The notes beneath the pieces were generated by a model. It was not told where the DNA came from. It saw nothing but the letters and a program-made list of their open reading frames with translations, and made no database searches. From JAXGPF01 sp964463985 (GTDB lineage Bacteria; Verrucomicrobiota; Kiritimatiellia; JAAZAB01), in contig CAYXEK010000007.1 in assembly GCA_964463985.1 (NCBI GenBank), forward strand, positions 1 through 64,000: 64,000 nucleotides of DNA, in the 5' to 3' direction. Position 1 is the stretch's first letter. Each line of letters starts with the position of its first letter. Made by a program: the position numbers and the translations under genes. Below are positions 9,406-19,566 of the stretch, piece after piece.

Positions 9406-11223
9406 CTAATGGATTGAAAACACCGTGCCCGCGGGAACCACGGCTTGCGAAGCTTCGGCCGTGTTGCCGTAGGCGCCCAGGTTGAGCCGCCGGCCGTTCG
9501 GACGCGGCTCGTCCGCGAAATCGGCCGCCGGCTCCCCGGCATCAATCCCCGGGCTGTGGACAGCGTCCTCCGTCCAGCCCAGCGGCGTCCAGCGTCCGGC
9601 CCGGGACAGGGGATGCACATCCAGGATCTCGTAACCATCGCCGATGTTGCCCGTCAACTTGTCGGCATTGCCCCACACCGCCAGGCCGGTGGCGCTGTTG
9701 GAAGCGATATAATACGCCGTCACGGCCGGATTTGTCACGTACATGAAACGGCCGGCATGCTCATTCGCCGCCCAGCTTTTGCCGGCATCCGTCAGGGTGC
9801 ATTGGCCGGGCAGCGGCCCGGCGCTCAGCGCCGCCGTCCAGGTGCCGGAGCCGACGGCCGGCCAGAGCGGATCGTTGGTCAGATGCCCCGGGCCGAAGAC
9901 GACGTCCGCGCCGTTAGGCTGATAATCGGCGGTATTGGTGCTCAGCAATGTGTAGGCAATGCTGACATTGGTGCTGTCGGCCAGCAGGTACATTTCATGC
10001 CCCCGGGCAGCCGCGTTGCGATCGCCCCAGAAAACGGAATTGCGCACATCCAGCCGGTCCAGATACGGTTGGGCGTACAAGGCGCCGCCGCTCCCTGAGC
10101 CGCTACTCCAGTTCCGGGTAAAAGTGCAGTTCTGTAAATAATTGGTTGAAGCCAGCGACAAGCCGCCACCATTCACCCGCGCGTAATTGCAGACGAAAAC
10201 GCATTGTTGCAGCGTGAGGATCTGGTTGATCGTAGCATGCGAGCGGGTATTAATCGCGCCGCCGTTAAAGTTTGTAGAGCGGTTCCCGACAAAAACACAC
10301 CGGACCAGTTCGCTGCTGCCGCCCTGAAAATACGCCCCGCCGCCGGACGCGGAGCAATGATTATCGTTGAAAATGCAATCAACCGCGTAGGTGCAGGCGT
10401 AGTTGTTATTGGCAAACCCGCCCGCGTCAGCAATTACCGCACGGTTGCCGCTGATCAGGCAGCGCGCCAAAACCCCCGTAGCGTAATTATTAATGGCCAG
10501 ACCTCCGCCCATGGTCACGCCGCCATTGTTGACGAACCGGCAATCCGCGGCTTCAAAACGGATGCCGTAACGGTCCACATCGTCCACATTAATGCCGCCG
10601 CCGATAAAATCGCCCCGGTTCTCCCGGAAGACGCAGTTGGTCACGGTCATGCTGCCCGATCGGACTTGCATGCCGGCGCCGCTGTTGCCGGCCAGGTTGG
10701 AAACCACCAGGCAATTCGCCATGACGATATTCGTGGCGCGCATATTGTACAGGCCGACGCCATCTGTGGTGTAATCGCCGTACCCCCCGGTGAAGGTCAA
10801 GCCGTCCAGGCGGACGCCATGGGCGGTGATATACAAAACCCGCTTGGAATTGTTCGTGGGCTCGGCATCCTGCTGGATTTCACCGCTCAAAACAGCCGGG
10901 AACGCATTCCAGTCGCGTTCGGGGAGCGCCGGCATGCCGTTGGTGAATCCGCCGTAGATGGATACGTTCTGCACATTGGCGGTGAAGGCCCGGTTGCGGT
11001 TGCCGTCGTCCGCCGGGTAGTACCGGCCCTGCGCCAGCCAGATGCTGTCGCCGCTCGCAGCCGCGGCCAACCCCTGGGTCAACGTTGAAAACGCGTTTCC
11101 CCAATCCGCGCCCGACTGCGCGCCGCCGGATATATTAGCATCCACGTAAATCGTCGCCGCCGTCAGCAACGATGCCATGCCGTGCGCCAAACTGCCCGCC
11201 GCCAGCCAGATTTTCCTGCGCAT
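9406..11223 (-). CDS. Secreted right-handed beta-helix protein (choice-of-anchor Q type)
   Basis: 605 residues, with a signal peptide (MRRKIWLAAGSLAHGMASLLTA) and a perfect AAGGAGGT ribosome-binding site before the ATG at 11223. The N-terminus ATIYVDANISGGAQSGADWGNAFSTLTQGLAAA is the standard opening of polymorphic beta-helix proteins. Then come many short rungs such as VVSNLAGNSGAGMQVRSGSMTVTNC and FVNNGGVTMGGGLAINN rich in N, G and aliphatic residues. The end (PGIDAGEP, PNGRRLNLGAYGNTAEAS) matches the choice-of-anchor Q domain. Such proteins are secreted and are either polysaccharide lyases or surface glycan-binding proteins; no catalytic residues can be assigned. Confidence 0.85.
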   Translation of the reverse strand: MRRKIWLAAGSLAHGMASLLTAATIYVDANISGGAQSGADWGNAFSTLTQGLAAAASGDSIWLAQGRYYPADDGNRNRAFTANVQNVSIYGGFTNGMPALPERDWNAFPAVLSGEIQQDAEPTNNSKRVLYITAHGVRLDGLTFTGGYGDYTTDGVGLYNMRATNIVMANCLVVSNLAGNSGAGMQVRSGSMTVTNCVFRENRGDFIGGGINVDDVDRYGIRFEAADCRFVNNGGVTMGGGLAINNYATGVLARCLISGNRAVIADAGGFANNNYACTYAVDCIFNDNHCSASGGGAYFQGGSSELVRCVFVGNRSTNFNGGAINTRSHATINQILTLQQCVFVCNYARVNGGGLSLASTNYLQNCTFTRNWSSGSGSGGALYAQPYLDRLDVRNSVFWGDRNAAARGHEMYLLADSTNVSIAYTLLSTNTADYQPNGADVVFGPGHLTNDPLWPAVGSGTWTAALSAGPLPGQCTLTDAGKSWAANEHAGRFMYVTNPAVTAYYIASNSATGLAVWGNADKLTGNIGDGYEILDVHPLSRAGRWTPLGWTEDAVHSPGIDAGEPAADFADEPRPNGRRLNLGAYGNTAEASQAVVPAGTVFSIH

Positions 11224-11329
11224 GCCGGACCTCCTTGTGATGGTGATGACTTTTTATTGCTCTATCATCCTGCTTTATTTTTGGAATCAAGTCAACCGCA
11301 AGGCGTAAATCCTGGGCGCGCCGGGCGGA

Positions 11330-12472
11330 TCATGATTGCAGCAAAACCTCCGACATGGCCCGGACATTTTCCGCCGAGGTCCCCGGCAAAATGGCGTTCC
11401 CCGGTCCATGCACATAGCGCCGGCCGGCGCTTTCCGCCAATACCCGCGCGCAGTAATCCCGCACCTGCCCGGCCGATTGCCGCAGCAGGACATCCGAGCT
11501 GACATTGCCCCAGACATTCAAATCCGGGTAACACGCGCGCAGCCTGCCGACTTCCATGCCGGCGTCGCGATCCACCTCGCCGTAATCGGTAAAACCCGCC
11601 TCCTGGAACAGCATGTCCGTCACTTTCCAAAGATTGCCGTCCGTGCGCCAGATGTAATGCAGGTTCAATTTCCGGCAATGCGCCGCCAGTTTTTTGACGC
11701 GCGGCAGCATCAACTGGCGGAAGATTTCCGGCGAATACAGCGGCCCGTTCTTGTCGGCCATGTCGCCGCCGCCGGTGGCAATGCGAAAGCCATTGGCGGC
11801 CAGGACATCCAAAGCCGCCAGCGACAATTCCAACTGGCAGTCCAGGATATCGGCCACCGCGCCGGGCTCCAGCAGCGAAGCCATCAGGGAAGCCTCGTCC
11901 ACACCGACGGCGATGCCGCCGCCGCGCGCGGCGTATGCGAATTGACCGGCCGCCATGTTCCGGAAGGCGATTTCATCCGCCGCGTTTTTTTCGCGGATCA
12001 GGGCCAGCCGTTGCGGCAAATCCGCCTGCAGGCGCCGGGCGCGCGCCGGCCAATCCGCGACCGTCACAGGCGGCTTGGTGTTTTCGATTTCCACCAGCCA
12101 GAGCGCTTTGGGGTCCCATTGCCAGACTTCATGCGTTCCGCCGGGATGCTCGAAAACAAAGGTATATTCATCCAATTGCCGGCTGGGCCGGCGTCCGCCC
12201 AGGTTGCGCAGCGGCAGGCGGATCACATCCCATTTCAATTCCCGGTGGATGGCGATCAAATCCTCAAACAATTTTTGTTCGAACTCGGCATGGGCGGCCT
12301 CGCCGTTCACCCAGGCCCGGCACTCGGCGAAGGATAGGGAATGATAGCCGGTATGCACCGGCCGGCCCAGGATGCCGGACGAGACGTCGCAGGCGATGGT
12401 CGGGCAATACATCGGCAGGCGATCCGCCGGCTTGCCGTCCAACACCGCCATCACCCGTTTTTCTGAATTCAT
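11330..12472 (-). CDS. UroD-like (MtaA/CmuA superfamily) protein lacking the His-x-Cys zinc motif
   Basis: 380 residues of the uroporphyrinogen decarboxylase/methylcobamide:CoM methyltransferase fold. It has the canonical N-terminus MNSEKRVMAVLDGKPADRLP and the barrel ends GDMADKNGPLYSPEIFRQLMLPRVKKL and HYIWRTDGNLWKVTDM. Where zinc-dependent methyltransferases have HxCG it has HYIWRTDG, so it cannot bind zinc in that way; the substrate is unknown. The start has no Shine-Dalgarno sequence and a TATAAT overlaps the start codon. The first 11 codons and upstream bases are repeated at 22274-22455. Before the 12.5-22.3 kb block arrived it probably followed the Gfo/Idh/MocA gene directly (inference). 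Confidence 0.85.
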   Translation of the reverse strand: MNSEKRVMAVLDGKPADRLPMYCPTIACDVSSGILGRPVHTGYHSLSFAECRAWVNGEAAHAEFEQKLFEDLIAIHRELKWDVIRLPLRNLGGRRPSRQLDEYTFVFEHPGGTHEVWQWDPKALWLVEIENTKPPVTVADWPARARRLQADLPQRLALIREKNAADEIAFRNMAAGQFAYAARGGGIAVGVDEASLMASLLEPGAVADILDCQLELSLAALDVLAANGFRIATGGGDMADKNGPLYSPEIFRQLMLPRVKKLAAHCRKLNLHYIWRTDGNLWKVTDMLFQEAGFTDYGEVDRDAGMEVGRLRACYPDLNVWGNVSSDVLLRQSAGQVRDYCARVLAESAGRRYVHGPGNAILPGTSAENVRAMSEVLLQS

Positions 12473-12495
12473 TATAAATCGTTTGATGTGTTATG
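12439..12495 (-). repeat. Direct repeat, left copy (5' end of the UroD-like gene)
   Basis: Bases 12439-12484 are identical to 22274-22319. After one mismatch the match continues through ATGTG and TTATG (12486-12495), which in the other copy are separated by an inserted 120-bp element. This copy is therefore the empty site for that element. The repeat covers the first 11 codons of the UroD-like gene and its upstream region, and with the copy at 22274 it bounds a 9.8-kb block. Confidence 0.9.
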
Positions 12496-12497
12496 CC

Positions 12498-14108
12498 TTA
12501 CTGTTTTTTTTTAAAATCATAATTCGCTTCATGATCCCGCCACCATGTTTGCCAATCTTCCAACAATGTATTATACCCGCGATCGGGGTAAATGACGCCG
12601 CGATATACATACGCGCCGGTGGCGTTTTCCAGTGCCCGGTTGATGGCATTCAACGTCACAGCATCCCTGCGATGTGTTTTCCGCGGGGTTTGCCCCAACA
12701 GATCAAACAAAGCCGCAATGGCTCTCCGGTCGCCCTTCATTTGTCCTAGGGCGCGGATAATCGTCAACCGCGACTCCGCCGCCGCCCGCTGTCGCAGGTA
12801 AGGGGGATTTAGTTCCAGATCAGCCAGCGCAGCAACAAGGGCGGGCACGGCGGCATGATCGCCGATATTTCCCAATCCCTCTGCGGCGGCATCCCGCACG
12901 GAGCTTTCTGTATCGCGCAATGCTGTTTGCAACGGGGCTAAGGCCCCCGCCCCCATTCCGCTCAGGGCTTTTGTCACCGCTATCCTTACGTCGGTGTCAG
13001 CGTCATTCAGAAGCTCGCTCAGGGCCGCAATACTGTTTTCAGCCTTAAGTGAACCCAAAGCCTCAACCGCCGTCTCCCGCAAGCCAGCAGAGTCATCCGT
13101 TAAAAGCGCGATCAGCGGCGGCGCGGCGCGTTTATCGCCAAGGTTGCCCAAGGCAGCGGCCGCAATAATTCGTAAATCATCATCCGTGGAATCGTGCAAC
13201 GCAGCCAGCAGTGGTTCAAAAGCCTGCGGGTCGCGTGTCTGTATGCGTCCCAGAACCTCTGCCGCATGCCGTCGCCCCGCGGCTTCCGCCGAATGCAACG
13301 CACGTATCGCTAAACCGGCGGCTGGCTCCCCCAGCCAGATCAAAACCTCCGTTGTTTCCGTCCGCTTCTCGGGGTCAGGCGCAGCCAACCCCTCCACCAT
13401 GAAACCGCCCAGATCTTCGAGCATTTCCGCCAGTTGCACCGGCGGCAGGAGTTGCCGCAACGACCAAACGGCCCGCTCACGCACGATCGCATCTCCATCG
13501 TCCAATAACGGAATCATGGCAGCGCATATTTCCGGATCGCCGGCACGCCCCAGCGCTTCCACCACCGCGACCCGAATAGACGGTGTTTCATCCTGCAACA
13601 AATCAACCAGCGCTTGCGAGGCCGTATTACCGCCGATCATGCCCAGCGCCCGGATGGCGCGCAGGCGCGTATCCGCGCGTTGTGCGCGCAAGAAGCGCCG
13701 CGCTTCAGCTGCCGCGGACGGGCCTAAACGCCCCAGCGCGGTCTCGGCCGCCGCGCGCACAAAACCGTCATCATCGTCCAATAGTTCCGCCAATGGCGCA
13801 GCGGCGCGGTCGGCACAGATTTCGCCAAGCACCCAAGCCGCAAGCCGGCGCGTATCGGCCCGGTCGTGGCGCAAAACCGCAATCAAGGGAGTGACGGCCT
13901 GTTCGCCCGTTGCGACCAATTCCACGGCCGCCTCCGCAGGCGGGTCGTATTCCAGGCGGCCCGGTTGTTCTTCCAATAGTTGCCGTATTAAAGCCGCCAC
14001 ATCTCCGCCTGCATCAAAACGATTGACTGCTTCCGCCGCGCAAAAGACCGTCCGCAACATCCACACGGACACAATCACTGTTACGCAAATAATGCGCGCT
14101 ATGCTCAT
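12498..14108 (-). CDS. Secreted or periplasmic HEAT-repeat (PBS-lyase-type) protein
   Basis: 536 residues from the ATG at 14108, chosen because AAGGAGG lies just upstream and a signal peptide follows (MSIARIICVTVIVSVWMLRT, cleaved after VFCAA). The open frame upstream to 14177 lacks these. From about residue 35 to 440 there are some 13 repeats of 31-33 residues with the PBS-lyase HEAT pattern, such as DDDGFVRAAAETALGRLG, DETPSIRVAVVEALGRAGD and DTDVRIAVTKALSGMG. These form a protein-binding solenoid with no enzyme function. The start codon shares one base with the stop of the upstream heparinase-like gene (TGATG), so the two are translationally coupled and probably work together. Confidence 0.87.
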   Translation of the reverse strand: MSIARIICVTVIVSVWMLRTVFCAAEAVNRFDAGGDVAALIRQLLEEQPGRLEYDPPAEAAVELVATGEQAVTPLIAVLRHDRADTRRLAAWVLGEICADRAAAPLAELLDDDDGFVRAAAETALGRLGPSAAAEARRFLRAQRADTRLRAIRALGMIGGNTASQALVDLLQDETPSIRVAVVEALGRAGDPEICAAMIPLLDDGDAIVRERAVWSLRQLLPPVQLAEMLEDLGGFMVEGLAAPDPEKRTETTEVLIWLGEPAAGLAIRALHSAEAAGRRHAAEVLGRIQTRDPQAFEPLLAALHDSTDDDLRIIAAAALGNLGDKRAAPPLIALLTDDSAGLRETAVEALGSLKAENSIAALSELLNDADTDVRIAVTKALSGMGAGALAPLQTALRDTESSVRDAAAEGLGNIGDHAAVPALVAALADLELNPPYLRQRAAAESRLTIIRALGQMKGDRRAIAALFDLLGQTPRKTHRRDAVTLNAINRALENATGAYVYRGVIYPDRGYNTLLEDWQTWWRDHEANYDFKKKQ

Positions 14109-17100
14109 CACTCCTCCTTGTCCGTCCTGGTTTCCACGAAGGCCGCTGATTGAACGTCGTTGACGGAACGCGGGCATGCATCCATTAACGCCAGGCCGTG
14201 TTGCGGCATCACATCGTTCGTGAAGGCACGGTCAACCAGAATCCGCCCTTCCGCAGCTATGCGAATTTCCCCTCCCACTTCGCCGGTCTTGTTCAAGCTC
14301 ACGGTGTATTCCCGCGTTCCGACTTTGAAGCGCACCCCAGCACAACCAGCGGCGTCAATCAGTTCACAAGCGGCCATCGCCGCAGCGGATGCGTTGCCAA
14401 CCTCGATCAAGTGCAAGAAATGATCCTGCTCCCGCGCCGAGCCAGGGCGCACCTCGATCCGCCACCGGCCAACCTGCTCGCAAACATGCCCATCCTCATC
14501 CAAAATTCCCCGCAGCCAATGTTTCGGCAGACTTGGCGGGATCGCCCAGTTTCGGTTCCCGGCCCAGAATTCCCGGCCAGGCCCGCCGACCGCATGAACC
14601 GCCGCATCCTCGGGCAACAGCGTCCGGCAGAATATTTTCCCCTGGCCTTGCACGGCGGAAAACTCCCGTCCGCGTATCGCCGGCTCATTCGCCGTGTGCA
14701 GCAGCCATATCTTCGGATATTCGGCGCGCCGCGAAACCACGCGGTCGAACACCACAAAATGATTGGGCGGCAGAAAGATGAACTGCCGGATCATCTCCGC
14801 GCATTTATTCGTGTGGTAAACGGGCGTGGCATCCGTTGCCATGTAAGCAAAGCAGCAATCGCTTTCGAACGCCAGCAACTTCGCGTCGCTGGGATATCTG
14901 CGCTGCCCGCCGCTGTTTACCGCACCGTTCGGCATTTCCTCGTCTGCCATATAAATCAGCACTGCGTTATGCGCCACAGTTTGCATATCGTAATGCCGCC
15001 CGGGCGCGCCCGCATGCAACATCGCCCTGGTTCCGCTGTCCAGCGCCAGCCATCCCTTTTTATAGATCGTGAAATGCGTCGTATCGAAATGCGCCTCACT
15101 GCGGCTCGCGCCCCCGGAATATAGCGCATAGGTATCTCCAAGACTAAAGCCGGAAGACATCAGGATAACGCCGCCGATTTCGAAATGGCGCGCTATCGGC
15201 ATGCCTGGCGGAATGGCAGCGGGCGGCGCTGCCGCGATATCGATCAGAAATGGGAAAACAGGGAACTGGCCGGCGCCGCCGCCAACGCCTTCTCTTGAGA
15301 TTCGTTCCCGCAGATGGCGGGCGATCGCCGCCTGCTCCGGAGATGTCGCGCTGAAGAAATACATGCTTCGCGCCAGATGATCATAAAGCAGTTGCGTTGG
15401 CTGTCCGTCGGCCTTGCGCCAGGAGCGCGAGTAGCCGAAATGCAGCAAGCCCGGATTAAAGCCCAGGGCATTGCGCAGGATGAAGCCCGGTGAAACCACA
15501 TGCACCAGTTCCGGCGGAATGCGTTTCCCCAGCGCCGATTCCCACATGTGCAATACCGGCCACAGTTCGTTCTGCCCTTCCGCGGTGTTATAATCCACCA
15601 AACCGTGGGTTAGATGGCCCGTCAACCCCTCTTCCAGACGGAGTTTGATGTCGCCGCCATAAACATGCAACCATGCATCGCGCGAAAGAATTTCCAGCGC
15701 GCGCGTGTGCGCGACATCATTGAGATCATCGTCAATTATAAACATGCCCGCGTAACGATACACGTTGCGTTCATAGTAAGATGTATAATGACCAGCTTGT
15801 CCAACCATTTTATCCTCGCAATGCAAAGTGTACACATATTCCAGCAAATCCGCGCGCAAGGATTCCCGCTCGCTCGGCGGCAGAGCATCCCACACCCAGT
15901 CCAACGCCGCCATAAAGGCGATCCGCGGGTAACTCCGGCAGCGGGTAACCGTACGCGAAAGAAAATAGTCCATTGTTGCGCGCAACATCCGGCGCACCCG
16001 CGCCAGCGTCGCTTGGTCGCGCGTTACGCGGTAAACAAACGCCGCCTCCATCGCGCGCATTCCCCATTCCTCCGGCTGATTTGCCCAGGACGCGCCCTTC
16101 CCTTCCCATGAATCGAAAATATTCGGCGAGTCCGGCGCATATCCGGCGACACGCGCGCGCATGGCGTCAAAATGAGAGCGCTCGCCACTCAGCGCGCGTT
16201 CCATCACGCAAGGCCAGCTATCCGCATTAAAAAACATCCGCGGCCTGTCATGGCGCAGGCGCGGCAACTGACGCAAGGTCTCGCGCGCCTGCCTCGCCCG
16301 CAAACCTATTCCGGAACGTTCGGACACCCCTTCCATATCCAGAATTTTATCCAGTTCGCGTTGCGCATCCGTGTAACGCCGATCATGAATATAAGACCAC
16401 GCCCGCTGATAAGCAGCGTCCTGCAACAGGGAGGCCGTCATTCCGCAGACATCATCCGGTGGCGTCACGCCGCCGATCTCCCCAAAACGCGCAATTTCCA
16501 CCCGGTCAAATTCCTGGCGCGCCTCTGACGCGCGGCCCTCCGCAAGATATGCCATGCCTATCCCCAAGACCGCCCGCCCGCGTTCGACCGCACGGTGGCG
16601 CACCGGTGCGCCACCGCCCGGCACATCAACCTCCGCGAGCGCCTCCAACACCCGAAACAGGCCGCGGATACCTTCGTAATCATCATCCCGGGGATCGTTC
16701 AGCCGCGCTTCCGCCAGCCGCCGCAGCGCTTCGAATTTTTGATCGTAATTTTCCGCGGCACGGACAGCCATCTCATACGCCTCGCGGAGCGCCTTAAAAT
16801 CAATAGCGCCTTTTACAAAAAAACCGCCGTGCGCAAGCAATTCGCAGGACCAGCGCATTGCTTCATCATAGGCGGAAGAATGGCGGCAACTATTCGGATT
16901 GCCCGCCGCAAAGGCGAATGAGGCGCTACCTCGCACAATGGCAGCCGCCAGGATGTTTTCGCCCTGCTTCAACGCGAGATCGAAAACATGGTTGTCCGCA
17001 CGGATTGGCGATTTCTTATTGCCATCATCAAGAGTGTCAAACACCGGCTGGCCGTTCAACCACCATTGCATCCACCAGTCGGCGCCGGCGCCCATCCGCA

Positions 17101-17464
17101 GCGTGGCCATCTCGGGCGCCTCGATAACGGCAAACAAATAGATTGTCGCGCCTCTCGGATTGTGTTCCGTAAGCGCATCGAAATCAACCGCCTGTCCGGG
17201 CGGACAATCAAGCTGGCGCGCCTGGTAAACCTTTCCATTTATCTCAAGTTTTGACGGGATCGCCTTCATATTCTCGCCGGAGAGCAACATGGAACGGCGT
17301 GGACTTCCGCCCGGCGCAAAGGTGTTGTCCTGTACCACCGGACCGAACACGGTCCATTTCGCCGGACATAATCCGCGGGAATCTGTTGCCGCGGCAAGCG
17401 TCGCCTGCCCCCACATTAACCCAGGCAAAAACAACATCCTTGCCGCAGTCTTGACAAGTTTCAT
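14108..17464 (-). CDS. Secreted heparinase II/III-family polysaccharide lyase
   Basis: 1118 residues with a signal peptide (MKLVKTAARMLFLPGLMWG). An N-terminal beta-sandwich (about 30-210, KWTVFGPVV, GADWWMQWWLNGQPVF) resembles a carbohydrate-binding domain. A helical TPR-like stretch (about 225-400) is followed by the alpha/alpha toroid (about 420-700, with NQPEEWGMRAMEAAFVY and HYTSYYERNVYRYAGMF) and the heparinase II/III beta-sandwich from about 770 (HFDTTHFTIYKKGWLALDSG near 790). It probably cleaves uronic-acid-containing polysaccharide by beta-elimination outside the cytoplasm (family knowledge; substrate unknown). It is longer than typical 600-700-residue members because of the N-terminal additions. 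It is the first gene of a coupled pair with the HEAT protein. Confidence 0.86.
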   Translation of the reverse strand: MKLVKTAARMLFLPGLMWGQATLAAATDSRGLCPAKWTVFGPVVQDNTFAPGGSPRRSMLLSGENMKAIPSKLEINGKVYQARQLDCPPGQAVDFDALTEHNPRGATIYLFAVIEAPEMATLRMGAGADWWMQWWLNGQPVFDTLDDGNKKSPIRADNHVFDLALKQGENILAAAIVRGSASFAFAAGNPNSCRHSSAYDEAMRWSCELLAHGGFFVKGAIDFKALREAYEMAVRAAENYDQKFEALRRLAEARLNDPRDDDYEGIRGLFRVLEALAEVDVPGGGAPVRHRAVERGRAVLGIGMAYLAEGRASEARQEFDRVEIARFGEIGGVTPPDDVCGMTASLLQDAAYQRAWSYIHDRRYTDAQRELDKILDMEGVSERSGIGLRARQARETLRQLPRLRHDRPRMFFNADSWPCVMERALSGERSHFDAMRARVAGYAPDSPNIFDSWEGKGASWANQPEEWGMRAMEAAFVYRVTRDQATLARVRRMLRATMDYFLSRTVTRCRSYPRIAFMAALDWVWDALPPSERESLRADLLEYVYTLHCEDKMVGQAGHYTSYYERNVYRYAGMFIIDDDLNDVAHTRALEILSRDAWLHVYGGDIKLRLEEGLTGHLTHGLVDYNTAEGQNELWPVLHMWESALGKRIPPELVHVVSPGFILRNALGFNPGLLHFGYSRSWRKADGQPTQLLYDHLARSMYFFSATSPEQAAIARHLRERISREGVGGGAGQFPVFPFLIDIAAAPPAAIPPGMPIARHFEIGGVILMSSGFSLGDTYALYSGGASRSEAHFDTTHFTIYKKGWLALDSGTRAMLHAGAPGRHYDMQTVAHNAVLIYMADEEMPNGAVNSGGQRRYPSDAKLLAFESDCCFAYMATDATPVYHTNKCAEMIRQFIFLPPNHFVVFDRVVSRRAEYPKIWLLHTANEPAIRGREFSAVQGQGKIFCRTLLPEDAAVHAVGGPGREFWAGNRNWAIPPSLPKHWLRGILDEDGHVCEQVGRWRIEVRPGSAREQDHFLHLIEVGNASAAAMAACELIDAAGCAGVRFKVGTREYTVSLNKTGEVGGEIRIAAEGRILVDRAFTNDVMPQHGLALMDACPRSVNDVQSAAFVETRTDKEE

Positions 17465-17541
17465 AGCAAACCTTTATTGAAAATAAGAGCACAGTATCGA
17501 AGTGCGCCTGCTGCCTGACCAGCGCAAACGTCTGAGACGCG

Positions 17542-19443
17542 TCACCTAATGCTGAACATCATGCCTATCGGCACGTATTCATAGGCGCCCATGTCTGCCT
17601 GTCTGGTAAAGCGGTCAATCCTGGCGCGTCCGTCAAGGTCCGCTGCGCCTCCCTCCTGCATCCACCCGCGCACCATGCCCGTGTTGATGCAGGGCGACCC
17701 GCTTTGAAGCTGATAGCGCCCTTCCTCGGGCGCGCGGAACAACGGATCCGCCTCGATGTTGGCGGAACCCGGCATTCCGTTTGTGGGGATGGTGCAACAA
17801 TTCATAAAAACGATTTGGCTTCCGGTAGACGAAATACGTCCCCAATTCGAATTCTCTCCGTTCGTTAAATTACCGTAAATGATTGAATTAATTACATTCA
17901 TATTCGTGCTCCAGCTCGCAAACAATCCCGCCACAGCCCCTGTCCCCAACCCCGTATTGCCGGCGATCGTACACGACTCTACCAGCGTACTGCCCACAAC
18001 ATCGCCTTCAAGGTAAACTCCGCCCCCACGCACGGCACGGTTACTATAGATCAGGCAATTTCGGATTGTAACATTTTGGGAATCGCCGGGAGATGAAATA
18101 CCGCCGCCAGCGTCATCCGCCTCGTTCCACGCTATTACGGAATGGGTGATGAGTAAATTACTGCTGGAAGCGTTTTGATAAATGCCAATTCCTCCCCCAT
18201 CTCCGTTCGATCCCTGAATGGCATTCCCAACGATCCAGCAATTGCTGATCAAGGTTGAGTGCCCGAGCACTGCTATCCCGCCACCGGGCCGATTCTGCTT
18301 ATGAACGTTGCCGCGGATCGTGGAGTTGACAATAGTCCCGCCCATCGGTGTAGCAGTTGTACTGCCGAACCAAACCCCGGCGCCATGGCCATTCGCGTTG
18401 GCTGTTGCAGCGATGGAATTACTCTCGATCAGGCAACCGTCTATCACGCCGCCCAGTTGACATAAGATGCCGGCGCCACCATGGAGGACCTCCTCGTGCA
18501 AACGAACCCGGCTATGTATCAGGAGGCTGTTTCCCATTTCAACGCCACGCATGCCGGTGTTGGCCTCTATCGTCAGATTCGATGCAAGGGACCCTGCCCC
18601 CAAATAGACCGCGGGAGCGAACCCCGCCGTAACGCAGCAATTGCTGGCAACTATCGTATCATACATCCTGAGGCCGCTTATGCCGGAGACGATCCTTCCG
18701 GCGATATGATTAGTATTGTGCATGATGACGCAGCTTTTGAACTTGCCACTACCCGCATGGCAATAAATGGTCCCGGCTGTGTAGTGTGTCAAGTCGCTTG
18801 AATTTTCCGCAATCAGGCAATCAACCACCTCCACATCCTCATGTATGACCGTCATCGCGCTGCCGCCATACTGGTCTGAGGTTTCCGGATCCAACTGAAT
18901 CCGGTTCCTGATAATTGCGCAATTGGTGACCAGGCTGGCTCCATCCAGCCGCATGGCGCCGCCGCCTAAAGTATGCGCTGATTTAACAGCTACATTACCT
19001 TCCACCCGGCAGTACCGCGCCGTGCCGTTGTTCATTAATATGCCGGCCGCGTATTCCGCGAGGCCATTCGCGATCACGATTCCGTCGAGCATGCCGCTGT
19101 TTACGTTGAAAACACGGGTGGTGTTGCCGCCGCTCACCACGGTCTCCAGCGCCGGATTATTTGTGCCATAAAGAGCGCGTACCGTCCTGCCATCCGTCAA
19201 CGCAATCTCGGCGGCGACCGTAAACTCGCCATTTGAAACCAGCACTACCCCGTTTGGCGCAGCGGCCTCAAGTCCGGCCTGAATCGTGGCCTTCGCCTGT
19301 GTCCAGCTTGCGCCCGAATTGCCGTCCTGACCGTCCAGCGACACATGCACCATATCCAACAATTGACTGTGTACGGACGCGGCCAGCAAAACAAAAACCA
19401 CGCAGACCAAAATACGCGCTGATTTTCCGATTCTTGTGTTCAT
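17542..19443 (-). CDS. Secreted right-handed beta-helix repeat protein
   Basis: 633 residues from the ATG at 19443, where GGGAGG is well placed and a signal peptide (MNTRIGKSARILVCVVFVLL, cleaved near SVHS) begins; the open frame continues to 19548 without a start signal. The mature N-terminus HVSLDGQDGNSGASWTQAKATIQAGLEAAAPNG is typical of beta-helix surface proteins. About 15 rungs follow (ARYCRVEGNVAVKSAHTLGG, THSVIAWNEADDAGGGISS). The end has the SPCINTG and DMGAYEY motifs. It is paralogous in design to the protein at 9406-11223 but not closely similar. Base composition looks lower in GC than the genes left of 12.4 kb. Confidence 0.86.
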   Translation of the reverse strand: MNTRIGKSARILVCVVFVLLAASVHSQLLDMVHVSLDGQDGNSGASWTQAKATIQAGLEAAAPNGVVLVSNGEFTVAAEIALTDGRTVRALYGTNNPALETVVSGGNTTRVFNVNSGMLDGIVIANGLAEYAAGILMNNGTARYCRVEGNVAVKSAHTLGGGAMRLDGASLVTNCAIIRNRIQLDPETSDQYGGSAMTVIHEDVEVVDCLIAENSSDLTHYTAGTIYCHAGSGKFKSCVIMHNTNHIAGRIVSGISGLRMYDTIVASNCCVTAGFAPAVYLGAGSLASNLTIEANTGMRGVEMGNSLLIHSRVRLHEEVLHGGAGILCQLGGVIDGCLIESNSIAATANANGHGAGVWFGSTTATPMGGTIVNSTIRGNVHKQNRPGGGIAVLGHSTLISNCWIVGNAIQGSNGDGGGIGIYQNASSSNLLITHSVIAWNEADDAGGGISSPGDSQNVTIRNCLIYSNRAVRGGGVYLEGDVVGSTLVESCTIAGNTGLGTGAVAGLFASWSTNMNVINSIIYGNLTNGENSNWGRISSTGSQIVFMNCCTIPTNGMPGSANIEADPLFRAPEEGRYQLQSGSPCINTGMVRGWMQEGGAADLDGRARIDRFTRQADMGAYEYVPIGMMFSIR

Positions 19444-19566
19444 ACATTCCTCCCTGTCAGTTTCTGATATTGGCCCCGCTTCGAGGAAATCCGCCCGCGC
19501 CCCGCAGATGCCGCCGCCGCCAGGCTGGCAGACTGCCACCTCTTCCAAACGTCTGGCCCAAAGCAG